Part shown: one piece after another, positions 1 through 8,585 of the stretch | Position numbering within the stretch: the stretch's first letter is position 1 | How the letters are laid out: each line of letters begins with the position of its first letter | Origin: Photobacterium gaetbulicola Gung47 | GTDB lineage: Bacteria > Pseudomonadota > Gammaproteobacteria > Enterobacterales > Vibrionaceae | NCBI GenBank assembly: GCA_000940995.1 | Contig: CP005974.1 | Span: 1,364,001-1,428,000 of the forward strand | DNA length: 64,000 nt | Direction of reading: 5' to 3' | Position numbers and translations under genes: made by a program | The notes under the pieces: model-generated | The model's input: the letters and a program-made list of their open reading frames with translations, nothing else | The model's database searches: none | What the model was told of the DNA's origin: nothing

Positions 1-1315
1 TGGCATGTATGTCTGTGGGGTTACCATCTACGATCTCTGTCACATCGGCCACGGTCGTACGTTTGTGTCATTCGATGTGGTGTCTCGCTACCTGCGTTAT
101 TCGGGTTACGATCTGACTTTTGTTCGTAACATCACTGACATTGATGACAAGATCATCAAGCGCGCAGCGGAAAATGGCGAAAGCTGTGACTCTCTGACTG
201 AGCGTTTGATCGGCGAAATGCACGCTGACTTTGATGCACTGGGCATGAAGCGCCCGGATATCGAGCCTCGCGCGACCGAATTTATCGCTGAAATTATCGC
301 GATGTGTGAGCGCCTGATCGAGCGTGGTTTTGCCTATGTGGCAGACAATGGCGATGTGATGTTCGAAGTGAGCAAGTTCGACGAGTACGGCAAGCTGTCT
401 AAGCAAGACCTTGATCAGCTACAAGCCGGTGCCCGTGTTGATATCGAAACAGCCAAGCGTAGCCCGCTTGATTTCGTGCTATGGAAGATGTCCAAGCCGG
501 GTGAGCCAACTTGGGAATCACCATGGGGCGCAGGCCGCCCGGGCTGGCACATTGAATGTTCGGCAATGAACTCGGCTATCCTGGGTGATCACTTCGATAT
601 CCATGGCGGTGGTTCTGATCTGCAGTTCCCGCACCATGAAAATGAAATTGCCCAGTCATGCTGTGCAACGGGCTCCCAGTACGTGAATACTTGGATGCAC
701 AGCGGCATGGTAATGGTTGACCGCGAGAAGATGTCCAAATCGCTGGGTAACTTCTTTACTATCCGTGATGTACTGGGTTACTTCGATGCCGAAACCGTGC
801 GTTACTTCCTGATGTCTGGCCATTACCGTAGCCAGCTGAATTACAGCGAAGATAACCTCAAGCAGGCTCGTTCAGCGCTTGAGCGCCTGTACACATCACT
901 CCGTGGTCTTGATACTTCGGTTGCTGCTGCCGGTGGTGATGAGTTTGTTGCCCGCTTCAAAGAAGCGATGGACGACGACTTCAACACGCCTGAAGCTTAC
1001 TCTGTGCTGTTTGATATGGCGCGCGAAATCAACCGCCTGAAAGCGGAAGATATCAATGCGGCTTCTGCACTGGGTGCACGCATGCGTGAGTTGGCAGATG
1101 TACTTGGCCTATTGGCTCAAGAGCCGGAAGCCTTCCTACAAGGTGGTGCCGGTGAAGACGAAGACGTCGCTGAAATCGAAGCACTTATCCAGCAGCGTCT
1201 GGATGCCCGTGCAGCGAAAGACTGGGCGGCAGCGGATGAAGCCCGCGACAAGCTGACCGCGATGGGTATTATCCTGGAAGACGGCCCTCAAGGTACGACT
1301 TGGCGCCGTAAGTAA
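1..1315 (+). CDS. cysS: Cysteinyl-tRNA synthetase, 5'-truncated by window edge
   Basis: Charges tRNA-Cys with cysteine in the cytoplasm (class Ia synthetase). The frame is open from base 2, and the first visible residues (GMYVCG) correspond to about residue 24 of the E. coli enzyme, so roughly 23 N-terminal codons lie outside the window. The visible protein has the HIGH signature (CHIGHGRT), the KMSKS loop (EKMSKSLGNF), and the cysteine/histidine residues of the zinc site that selects cysteine (MYVCG, IECSAMN, HHENE). The C-terminal anticodon-binding part ends with TWRRK and a TAA stop. A strong hairpin terminator follows 25 bases downstream, so the gene is the end of its transcript. Identity is very secure. 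Confidence 0.97.
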   Translation, partial: GMYVCGVTIYDLCHIGHGRTFVSFDVVSRYLRYSGYDLTFVRNITDIDDKIIKRAAENGESCDSLTERLIGEMHADFDALGMKRPDIEPRATEFIAEIIAMCERLIERGFAYVADNGDVMFEVSKFDEYGKLSKQDLDQLQAGARVDIETAKRSPLDFVLWKMSKPGEPTWESPWGAGRPGWHIECSAMNSAILGDHFDIHGGGSDLQFPHHENEIAQSCCATGSQYVNTWMHSGMVMVDREKMSKSLGNFFTIRDVLGYFDAETVRYFLMSGHYRSQLNYSEDNLKQARSALERLYTSLRGLDTSVAAAGGDEFVARFKEAMDDDFNTPEAYSVLFDMAREINRLKAEDINAASALGARMRELADVLGLLAQEPEAFLQGGAGEDEDVAEIEALIQQRLDARAAKDWAAADEARDKLTAMGIILEDGPQGTTWRRK

Positions 1316-1340
1316 AGGATAACCTTCTTTGAATTCAATG

Positions 1341-1368
1341 AGCCGGAGTGAAAACTCCGGCTTTTTTT
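1341..1368 (+). terminator. Rho-independent terminator of cysS
   Basis: A perfect 9-bp stem (AGCCGGAGT / ACTCCGGCT) with a GAAA tetraloop is followed by seven T residues. Confidence 0.93.
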
Positions 1369-1568
1369 ATGCCTAATAATCAAAAGTTACACCAAGATCA
1401 CCATTCGAAAATTTTACGTTCAATTTCGAGCGTTATCGATCACACATAACGAAAGTCATGCTACTGAAATACTGGTGAGTCATTATTATGCTTGTACTAT
1501 GATGTGTTCATATCTTTATGTTTTATATTAAAAACAGATAATCATAACGCGTTGACTAGGACATAATA

Positions 1569-2642
1569 ATGAAAACAGCTTGCCTTGCTGCCGTGATAGG
1601 CAGTGCCCTAATTGCTTCCCCGTGCTTCGCTCAAACCAACGCCGATAAGGTGGTGGTGGCCCACCGCGGAGCCTCCGGTTACCTGCCCGAGCATACTCTT
1701 GCCTCTAAAGCGCTGGCCTATGCCATGAAGCCGGATTACATCGAGCAGGATGTGGTGATGACCAAAGATAACCGGCTGGTGGTATTGCATGACCACTACC
1801 TTGACCGTGTCACCAATGTGGCTGCGGTATTCCCAGACCGTGCCCGTGATGATGGCCGCTATTATGCGATTGACTTTACCCTGGCCGAAATCAAGCAGCT
1901 CAGTGTGACTGAAGGCTTCAAGCTCGAAGAGGGCAAACAGGTGCAGGGGTTCCCGGGGCGTTTTCCAATGTGGCAGTCTGACTTCAAGGTGCCGACTTTC
2001 GAAGAAGAGATCGAGATGATCCAAGGGCTGAACAAGACCCTCGGCTACGATATTGGTATTTATCCTGAAATCAAAGCACCTTGGTTCCACCGCCATGAAG
2101 GCAAGGATATCAGTGCGGCCGTGCTTAAGGCGCTCAAGCAATACGGCTATACCAGTAAAGACAGCAAGGTATACCTGCAAACATTCGACTACAACGAGCT
2201 CAAGCGTATTCACGATGAGTTGATGCCAGCGATGGGAATGGAGGTCAAACTGGTTCAGTTGATGGCTTATACCGACTGGAATGAAACCATGGTGTATGGT
2301 GAGGACGGCAGTGCGAAACCTTACAGCTATGATTGGATGTTCCAACCAGGAGGCATGGCCGCGGTGGCAAAATACGCCGATGGCATCGGTCCTTGGAAGC
2401 CGATGGTGGTGTCTGATGAATCAGTAAAAGGTAACATCAGGCTGACGGGGCTGGTCAAGGCTGCCCATGACGCCGGGATGCAGGTTCACCCGTACACCTT
2501 CCGTTCCGACGAAGGACGCATTCCAGCCTATGCCAATGACTTCAATGACATGCTGGACATCTTTTACCGAACAGCCAATGTTGACGGCGTATTTACTGAT
2601 TTTCCAGATAAGGCGGCGGACTATTTAAATCGCCAACAGTAA
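1569..2642 (+). CDS. glpQ: Periplasmic glycerophosphodiester phosphodiesterase
   Basis: Hydrolyses glycerophosphodiesters (deacylated phospholipid head groups) to glycerol-3-phosphate and an alcohol in the periplasm. The 357-residue protein is almost the length of E. coli GlpQ (358). It begins with a Sec signal peptide (residues 1-21, likely cleavage after CFA). The mature part opens with the GDPD signature VVVAHRGASGYLPEHT, followed by the acidic metal ligands in IEQDVVMTKD and the catalytic His in LVVLHDHYLDR. An AGGA Shine-Dalgarno precedes the ATG. It is monocistronic: the cysS terminator lies upstream and its own terminator downstream. No glpT is next to it, and I saw no convincing GlpR operator in the 200 bases upstream. 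Confidence 0.94.
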   Translation: MKTACLAAVIGSALIASPCFAQTNADKVVVAHRGASGYLPEHTLASKALAYAMKPDYIEQDVVMTKDNRLVVLHDHYLDRVTNVAAVFPDRARDDGRYYAIDFTLAEIKQLSVTEGFKLEEGKQVQGFPGRFPMWQSDFKVPTFEEEIEMIQGLNKTLGYDIGIYPEIKAPWFHRHEGKDISAAVLKALKQYGYTSKDSKVYLQTFDYNELKRIHDELMPAMGMEVKLVQLMAYTDWNETMVYGEDGSAKPYSYDWMFQPGGMAAVAKYADGIGPWKPMVVSDESVKGNIRLTGLVKAAHDAGMQVHPYTFRSDEGRIPAYANDFNDMLDIFYRTANVDGVFTDFPDKAADYLNRQQ

Positions 2643-2664
2643 AGCGCGATAAATCCACAAAATT

Positions 2665-2699
2665 AAAAAACGGCACCCTGTTGTAAGGGTGCCGTTTTT
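2665..2699. terminator. Bidirectional terminator between glpQ and the channel gene
   Basis: A 9-bp stem (CGGCACCCT / AGGGTGCCG) is flanked by A6 on the left and T5 on the right. It can serve glpQ and the convergent ion-channel gene. Confidence 0.9.
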
Positions 2700-2738
2700 G
2701 TTGTTAGAGCCCGAATATGGACGGCGTCAGCAGGCAAA

Positions 2739-3557
2739 TCAAAGGTGTTCGGGAAGCTCGGTCCCGCATTTTTTGCAGAAATTAGCATCACTCTCATGGC
2801 CGCTGGCCGAGCAGTTAGTGCAGCGGATCAAATGTCGCTGGGTCTGCATCTCCTGACTGAGCTCGGCGGTAATGATCCCGGTCGGTACTGCCAAGATCGA
2901 GTAGCCCAGTAGCATGGTAAAAGAAGCAATGGCTTTGCCGATATTTGTCTGCGGCACAATATCGCCATAACCCACTGTCGTAATCGTGACGATGGCCCAG
3001 TAGATGCTGGTGGGAATACTGGTAAAGCCGTTGTCGGGCCCTTCGACGATGTAGAGTAATGAACCCAGGACAGTAACCAAGATGGCCACAGTGCTGAAGA
3101 ACACCAAGATCTTGCGCTGTGCCATCAGGAGGGCTCGCAACAGGATATTGGAGTCTTTGAGGAAGCGGGCAAGCTTGAGGATCCTGAAAATTCGCATGAC
3201 ACGGATCAGGCGTATGATAAGCAGGTAGTTCGAGCCCGGAAATAGAAACGCGAGATAGCTGGGCAGAACGGCAATGAGGTCGATGACACCATAAAAGCTG
3301 CGGGCATACGCCCATGGTTTGGGGGAGCAATACAGGCGCAATGCATATTCGATGGTAAACAGCAGGGTGAATGTCCATTCAAGCGTGGTGAGCGTTTCAC
3401 TGTATTTGAAATCGACAGAGCGGATGGTAGACAGGATCAAAACGACTTCAGAGCAAAGGATCGCGACAATTAGCGCGATATCGAAATTCCGGCCAGCTTT
3501 GGTTTGGGTGCCGAAGATGATTTGGTAAAGGCGCTGTTTGCGGGTCAGGGTAACCAA
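2739..3557 (-). CDS. Voltage-gated-type potassium channel with C-terminal zinc ribbon
   Basis: An inner-membrane cation channel of the six-helix Kv type. Helices S1-S3 are followed by an arginine-rich S4 (RLIRVMRIFRILKLARF). A pore loop carries the K+ selectivity filter TTVGYGD before the S6 helix. After S6 comes a short cytoplasmic tail with Cys-x2-Cys-x11-Cys-x2-Cys (CTNC ... CKKC), a zinc-ribbon pattern not part of the basic channel fold. The start is TTG: no in-frame ATG lies before S1, and AGGA sits 9 bases upstream. The gene is convergent with glpQ and monocistronic. Selectivity for K+ is inferred from the filter. What the ribbon senses or binds is unknown. Confidence 0.88.
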   Translation of the reverse strand: MVTLTRKQRLYQIIFGTQTKAGRNFDIALIVAILCSEVVLILSTIRSVDFKYSETLTTLEWTFTLLFTIEYALRLYCSPKPWAYARSFYGVIDLIAVLPSYLAFLFPGSNYLLIIRLIRVMRIFRILKLARFLKDSNILLRALLMAQRKILVFFSTVAILVTVLGSLLYIVEGPDNGFTSIPTSIYWAIVTITTVGYGDIVPQTNIGKAIASFTMLLGYSILAVPTGIITAELSQEMQTQRHLIRCTNCSASGHESDANFCKKCGTELPEHL

Positions 3558-3747
3558 AGCAATGAGTCCTTAGTTATTTATATAAGTATATAAATAATAA
3601 ACCAAATAGTTGGGTCGTAGTAAGCAAAATAGTCCTTTGGCATGAAGGTGAAGGGCTTGGTGCGAGCTTGTTGGGGAGAATGCGGACGCGAACGGACTGG
3701 CGGCGTTCTATGGCCGGAGAGCTATCCGGCCACAGAGTGGGCTGGGG

Positions 3748-4386
3748 TTAGGCTAGTCCCGGGAATAGGGCGCGTAGTCCGTTGGCAATGAACTCGATGC
3801 CGAGTGCTGCTAGGATCAGGCCCATAATACGGGTGATGACGTTGATGCCGGTCTGGCCTAGAAAACGGACGATGATCGGGGCGGCTCGGAACAAGAGCCA
3901 GCAGCAAAACGCAAACGCCACGATAGTCATGGCAATGCCAACCGTGCTGCTCATCCCCGGGTAGCGGGAGCCGTACACGATAGTGGAACTGATGGCACCC
4001 GGGCCTGCCATTAACGGCATTGCCAGCGGAACAACACCAATCTGCTCGCGGCTGATGGACTCGGATTTTTCCTGCTTGTTCTGTTTATCCTCACCCAACT
4101 TACCGCTCATCATTGAGAAAGCGATGGTCAATAGGAGCAGGCCACCGGCAACACGGAACGAATCGAGGGAAATACTGAACATATCCAGCAATAACTGACC
4201 AGCAAGGAGCGACACGGTCAGGATCACGGCAACGGCGATATTGGCGGTCAGGGCCGTTTTGTTTCGCTCCTCCGGGCTCATATGGCCAGTCAGCGAGACA
4301 AAGATCGGCATGATTCCGATGGGGTTGACGGCAGCGATCAGACCGACAAAAAACTGCAGAAAAATAGCTAATTCAAGTGGTTGCAT
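3748..4386 (-). CDS. MarC/YchE-family inner-membrane protein
   Basis: A 212-residue polytopic membrane protein of the MarC family (UPF0056), to which E. coli YchE belongs. About six hydrophobic helices are visible, including one with the motif AAVNPIGIMPIFVSLT near the N-terminus. The genomic neighbour is telling: in E. coli ychE is divergent from adhE, and here the gene is also divergent from adhE across a 713-bp gap. Family members have been proposed to transport small neutral amino acids, but the substrate is not settled for most of them, so I give no function. The ATG start is at 4386 with a weak ribosome site. Confidence 0.85.
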   Translation of the reverse strand: MQPLELAIFLQFFVGLIAAVNPIGIMPIFVSLTGHMSPEERNKTALTANIAVAVILTVSLLAGQLLLDMFSISLDSFRVAGGLLLLTIAFSMMSGKLGEDKQNKQEKSESISREQIGVVPLAMPLMAGPGAISSTIVYGSRYPGMSSTVGIAMTIVAFAFCCWLLFRAAPIIVRFLGQTGINVITRIMGLILAALGIEFIANGLRALFPGLA

Positions 4387-4925
4387 ATGGGGTTTAGTAC
4401 TAATTATGGGAGTTTAGAGCCCAACAGGAAGCCAATGTTGCCAAAGATTAGAAAAGTCGCACGGTGAGCAAGCGCGGCCGAGTCAACAATAGGGGGCCAG
4501 CCGATGATCTAACCTTTGATAAAAACAGTACAAACCTGTTGATCGGCGATACTTTAAGCCAATCGTTTGCATTTAACCAATTAAAAATAGTTATACCTAC
4601 CGCAATATAAAGTTATTTATGAAATTGTTGTTGCGGTGGTGTAAAAGCGGTTGGTTTAGGTTACTCTTTGATGAGTAGATCGCGTGCTACATTAATGAAA
4701 CAAAACTGATTCAAGTACGACAAAAAAATGTGATTTAGCTCTCGTTATGGTATCGATATGACAAATTGTGTAGCTTTATTACGTAATAATATGGCTAGAT
4801 AACCGCGGGATTTGGCTCTGCTTTGTTGTTCATCAAGCGCAATGGTCACAAAACAACCGTTTAGGTTATTGCTTTTGGGTGATATGCGTCAAAAAATAAC
4901 AAAGTGTAACTCTAAATGGTTACAA

Positions 4926-4939
4926 GTGATCTAAATCAA
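4926..4939 (+). promoter_or_regulatory. FNR box for adhE, class II position
   Basis: GTGAT-CTAA-ATCAA matches the FNR consensus TTGAT-N4-ATCAA at 9 of 10 specified bases. Its centre (4932.5) is 41.5 bases before the start site predicted from the TATAAT at 4962-4967. There is no good -35 hexamer. Position and weak -35 fit direct activation by FNR under low oxygen, which suits a fermentative enzyme. Confidence 0.75.
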
Positions 4940-4961
4940 TTTTTTTCGAGGTGTGAAAGAA

Positions 4962-4967
4962 TATAAT
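4962..4967 (+). promoter_or_regulatory. -10 element of the predicted adhE promoter
   Basis: Perfect TATAAT. The predicted transcription start is near 4974, giving a leader of about 126 bases. Confidence 0.65.
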
Positions 4968-4998
4968 CAGTTTTGAAAGCAATTTACTAAGTATGTGT

Positions 4999-5063
4999 GT
5001 TACCAGGTTGTTTTTTGGAGCCGGATGCTCGCCAGGTAACCCTTAGGATGTGTACGCATCCTT
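4999..5063 (+). promoter_or_regulatory. Structured adhE 5' leader
   Basis: GTTACC (4999-5004) pairs with GGTAAC (5035-5040) and encloses a GAGC/GCTC hairpin (5018-5030). A second hairpin, AGGATG/CATCCT, follows at 5045-5062. In E. coli the adhE leader is folded and needs RNase III for translation; similar control here is inferred. Confidence 0.45.
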
Positions 5064-5099
5064 ACTAAAAAGTTTTCAATCTTAAGTTAGGAGTTAACT

Positions 5100-7799
5100 A
5101 TGCCTGTTACTAATATGGCTGAACTAGATGCAATGGTTGCACGCGTTAAAGCGGCTCAGAAAGAGTTTGCGACTTACTCTCAGGAGCAAGTTGACAAAAT
5201 CTTCCGTGCTGCATCACTAGCTGCCAACCAAGCACGTATTCCTCTAGCGCAACAAGCGGTAGAAGAGTCAGGTATGGGTATCGTCGAAGACAAGGTTATC
5301 AAGAACCACTTCGCTTCAGAATTTATCTACAACAAATATAAAGATGAGCAGACCTGTGGCATCCTGGAAGAGGATGACAACCTAGGTACTATGACTATCG
5401 CAGAGCCTGTTGGCATCATCTGTGGTATCGTACCAACCACAAACCCAACCTCTACTGCTATCTTCAAATCTCTAATCTCTCTTAAAACCCGTAACGGTAT
5501 CATCTTCTCGCCACACCCACGTGCGAAGAACTCTACTAACGATGCAGCTAAATTGGTTCTAGAAGCGGCTATCGCTGCTGGTGCGCCAAAAGACATCATT
5601 GGTTGGATCGACCAGCCTTCTGTAGAGCTATCTAACGCACTGATGAAGCATGATGACATTGCACTTATCCTTGCAACTGGTGGTCCAGGCATGGTTAAAG
5701 CAGCTTACTCTTCTGGTAAGCCTGCAATCGGTGTTGGTGCGGGTAACGTTCCAGTTGTTATCGATGAAACTGCAGACGTTAAGCGTGCTGTTGCTTCTAT
5801 CCTGATGTCTAAGACTTTCGATAACGGTGTAGTATGTGCTTCTGAGCAGGCTGCAATCGTTGTTGACGAAGTTTACGACGAAGTGAAAGAGCGTTTCGCT
5901 TCTCACAAAGCATACGTTCTATCTAAGGCAGAAGCTGAGAAAGTACGTAAAGTACTGCTTATCGACGGTAACCTAAACGCGAAAATCGTAGGCCAGCCAG
6001 CGCCAGCAATCGCTGAAATGGCAGGCGTTAAAGTACCAGCTGACACTAAAGTTCTTGTTGGTGAAGGTCTGGGCAAAGTGTCTTACGACGATGCATTCGC
6101 TCACGAAAAACTGTCTCCAACTCTAGGTCTATTCCGCGCTGACAACTTCGAAGATGCAGTTGCTCAGGCGGTAACTATGGTTGAAATCGGTGGTATCGGC
6201 CACACATCTGGTCTTTACACTAACCAAGACGTGAATGCAGACCGCATCCGCTACTTCGGTGACAAGCTGAAGACTGCACGTATTCTTGTAAACATCCCTA
6301 CAACTCACGGTGGTATCGGTGACCTGTACAACTTCAACGTTGCACCGTCTCTAACACTGGGTTGTGGTTCATGGGGTGGTAACTCTATCTCTGAGAACGT
6401 AGGTCCTAAGCACCTTATCAACAAGAAAACTGTAGCTAAGCGAGCTGAAAACATGTTGTGGCACAAACTACCTAAGTCAATCTACTTCCGTCGTGGTAGC
6501 CTGCCAATCGCACTTGGCGACCTAGAAGGCAAGAAACGTGCATTCCTAGTAACTGACCGTTTCCTATTCAACAACGGTTACGCTGATGAGGTAGTAAAAC
6601 TACTGAAAGCTCAGGGTATTGAAGTTCAAGTATTCTTCGATGTAGAGGCCGATCCTACTCTATCTGTTGTAGAGAAAGGTGCAGCTGCAATGCAAAGCTT
6701 CCAGCCAGACGTGATCTTAGCTCTAGGTGGTGGTTCACCAATGGATGCTGCGAAAATCATGTGGGTTATGTACGAGCACCCAGAAACACACTTCGAAGAA
6801 CTAGCAATGCGCTTCATGGACATCCGTAAGCGTATCTACAAGTTCCCTAAAATGGGTAAGAAAGCTGAGTTGGTATGTATCACAACTACTTCTGGTACAG
6901 GTTCTGAAGTTACGCCATTTGCGGTTGTTACTGATGACAAAACCGGTGCTAAATACCCTCTAGCGGACTACGAGCTAACACCACAAATGGCTATCGTTGA
7001 TGCCAACCTTGTGATGAACATGCCTAAGTCGCTAACCGCGTTCGGTGGTTACGATGCGGTAACTCACGCCCTAGAAGCTTACGTATCTGTTCTTGCGAAC
7101 GAATACTCTGACGGCCAGGCTCTACAAGCACTTAAGATGCTGAAAGAGTACCTACCTTCAAGCTACGCGAACGGTGCTAACGACCCAATCGCTCGTGAGA
7201 AAGTACACAACGCAGCAACTATCGCTGGTATCGCGTTTGCCAACGCCTTCCTAGGTGTTTGTCACTCAATGGCGCACAAGGTTGGTGCTGAGTTCCACGT
7301 ACCTCACGGCCTAGCGAATGCACTGCTGATCTCTAACGTTGTTCGTTACAACGCAAACGACAACCCAACTAAGCAGACTGCATTCTCTCAGTACGACCGT
7401 CCACAGGCACGCCGTCGTTATGCAGAAGTTGCTGACCACCTAGGCCTATCTCAGGAAGGTGATCGCACTGCACAGAAGATTGAGCGTCTTCTAGCATGGT
7501 TGGATGAGCTGAAAGTTAACCTAGAAATCCCAATGTCTATCCAGGCTGCGGGTGTAGCTGAGTCTGACTTCCTTGCGAAGCTTGATGAGCTAGCGGTTGA
7601 AGCGTTCGATGACCAGTGTACTGGTGCGAACCCACGCTACCCGCTAATTGCTGAGCTAAAAGAAGTTCTACTAGCTTCTTACTACGGTAAGGCGTTTGTT
7701 GAAGGTGAAACTTTCGAAGGCACAACGGTCATCAAGAAAAAAGAAGACCAGGAAGCAGTGAAAGCACCAAAAGCTAAAAAAGAGAAAGCAGAAGCTTAA
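5100..7799 (+). CDS. adhE: Bifunctional acetaldehyde-CoA / alcohol dehydrogenase
   Basis: Converts acetyl-CoA to ethanol in two NADH-dependent steps and re-oxidises NADH in fermentation; the family forms cytoplasmic spirosome filaments. The N-terminal half (about 1-440) is an aldehyde dehydrogenase with catalytic Cys246 (GVVCASEQ). The C-terminal half (about 450-870) is an iron-dependent alcohol dehydrogenase with GGGSPMDAAK and metal ligands in IVDANL, THALEAY (His about 656) and CHSMAHKVGAEFHVPHG (His about 722 and 736). At 899 residues it is slightly longer than E. coli AdhE (891), because of a lysine/glutamate/alanine-rich tail. Codon use is strongly biased, as in highly expressed genes. 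AGGAG lies 6 bases before the ATG. It is monocistronic with its own terminator. Confidence 0.98.
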   Translation: MPVTNMAELDAMVARVKAAQKEFATYSQEQVDKIFRAASLAANQARIPLAQQAVEESGMGIVEDKVIKNHFASEFIYNKYKDEQTCGILEEDDNLGTMTIAEPVGIICGIVPTTNPTSTAIFKSLISLKTRNGIIFSPHPRAKNSTNDAAKLVLEAAIAAGAPKDIIGWIDQPSVELSNALMKHDDIALILATGGPGMVKAAYSSGKPAIGVGAGNVPVVIDETADVKRAVASILMSKTFDNGVVCASEQAAIVVDEVYDEVKERFASHKAYVLSKAEAEKVRKVLLIDGNLNAKIVGQPAPAIAEMAGVKVPADTKVLVGEGLGKVSYDDAFAHEKLSPTLGLFRADNFEDAVAQAVTMVEIGGIGHTSGLYTNQDVNADRIRYFGDKLKTARILVNIPTTHGGIGDLYNFNVAPSLTLGCGSWGGNSISENVGPKHLINKKTVAKRAENMLWHKLPKSIYFRRGSLPIALGDLEGKKRAFLVTDRFLFNNGYADEVVKLLKAQGIEVQVFFDVEADPTLSVVEKGAAAMQSFQPDVILALGGGSPMDAAKIMWVMYEHPETHFEELAMRFMDIRKRIYKFPKMGKKAELVCITTTSGTGSEVTPFAVVTDDKTGAKYPLADYELTPQMAIVDANLVMNMPKSLTAFGGYDAVTHALEAYVSVLANEYSDGQALQALKMLKEYLPSSYANGANDPIAREKVHNAATIAGIAFANAFLGVCHSMAHKVGAEFHVPHGLANALLISNVVRYNANDNPTKQTAFSQYDRPQARRRYAEVADHLGLSQEGDRTAQKIERLLAWLDELKVNLEIPMSIQAAGVAESDFLAKLDELAVEAFDDQCTGANPRYPLIAELKEVLLASYYGKAFVEGETFEGTTVIKKKEDQEAVKAPKAKKEKAEA

Positions 7800-7835
7800 T
7801 CATTGTTTAGCTAGCGCACTTTAGACTACCTATGT

Positions 7836-7861
7836 AGCCCGCCATTTTGGCGGGCTTTTTT
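7836..7861 (+). terminator. Terminator of adhE
   Basis: Stem AGCCCGCC / GGCGGGCT with an ATTTT loop, followed by a T-run. Confidence 0.93.
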
Positions 7862-7898
7862 CGTTTAAGGACTGTCAATTTACCGGGGCAAGGAGGCT

Positions 7899-8585
7899 TT
7901 AGCTCACTTCGGCTTCAATCATCCTGCCGTTGAAGTAGTCGTTGGCGACGATATATTCTGCACTGCGGGCTATCTCGTATTGAAGTGGCGAGCTGAGCTT
8001 ATGATGGTGGTTATTGCAAGGGCAGTCGATGGTCAGCGGCACCACACCGCCAACGCGAATGTTGAATTCTGCCAGTTCTTTGGCCCAGCTTTGGGTCAAG
8101 CCCGAAACAATGGCTTTCGAACCTGAGTGGATATAATTATGCTGGCAATCTTCATTGGCCGCCAGGTTGATGATTACCCCGGGGCAGTTGTGATCGCGCA
8201 TGTAATGGGCGGTTTGCTTGCCGAAGGTGAAGAATGGGGTGGCTTTTTCGCTCATCGAACGGCTGAATTGATCGACTGAAGATGGGCTAAGCAGAGACGG
8301 CAACTCTGAGCCTACCCAGCAGTTAACCAAGACTTCGATCCTGCCAAAATGTTGGTGGACGTTATTGATCAGCGTGGCAATTGTCCGCTCGCTCAGGTCC
8401 GGGATCAGATAGGACTGGCACGAGGCTCCAACAGCCTGGCAAGCTTGTAGGGTCTGGCCAAGGGCGTGTTGGCGCTCATCGACCAATGCCAGTTTTGCCC
8501 CCAGTGAAGCAAAATGGAGCGATAGCGCTTTACCCAAGGGGCTGCCTGCCGCGGTGATGAGTATGACTGAATGTGCAATATTCAT
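7899..8585 (-). CDS. SDR-fold protein with degenerate active site
   Basis: A 228-residue protein with the Rossmann fold of short-chain dehydrogenases. The dinucleotide-binding turn TAAGSPLG (residues 11-18) is present, and the family's late helix is clear (SGLTQSWAKELAEFNIRV). The catalytic tetrad is not intact. The Tyr of the YxxxK motif is replaced by His153 (HSGSK, with Lys157 kept), the catalytic Ser position reads Ala (NLAANE), and the NNAG structural motif reads NCWVG. It may bind NAD(P) without acting as a normal dehydrogenase, or use altered chemistry. AGGAAG precedes the ATG by 5 bases. The gene is convergent with adhE; a functional link to AdhE is only suggested by position. Confidence 0.8.
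   Translation of the reverse strand: MNIAHSVILITAAGSPLGKALSLHFASLGAKLALVDERQHALGQTLQACQAVGASCQSYLIPDLSERTIATLINNVHQHFGRIEVLVNCWVGSELPSLLSPSSVDQFSRSMSEKATPFFTFGKQTAHYMRDHNCPGVIINLAANEDCQHNYIHSGSKAIVSGLTQSWAKELAEFNIRVGGVVPLTIDCPCNNHHHKLSSPLQYEIARSAEYIVANDYFNGRMIEAEVS

Larger units (their letters stand above)
4387..5099 (+). promoter_or_regulatory. Long adhE control region and leader
   Basis: This 713-bp AT-rich stretch has no gene. It holds, in order, a 14-bp palindrome (4776-4789), an inverted repeat TGTAAC-N8-GTTACA (4905-4924), an FNR-type box (4926-4939), a TATAAT -10 (4962-4967) and a folded leader of about 126 bases. AGGAG lies 6 bases before the adhE ATG. A long, multiply regulated adhE upstream region is also known from E. 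coli. Confidence 0.7.
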
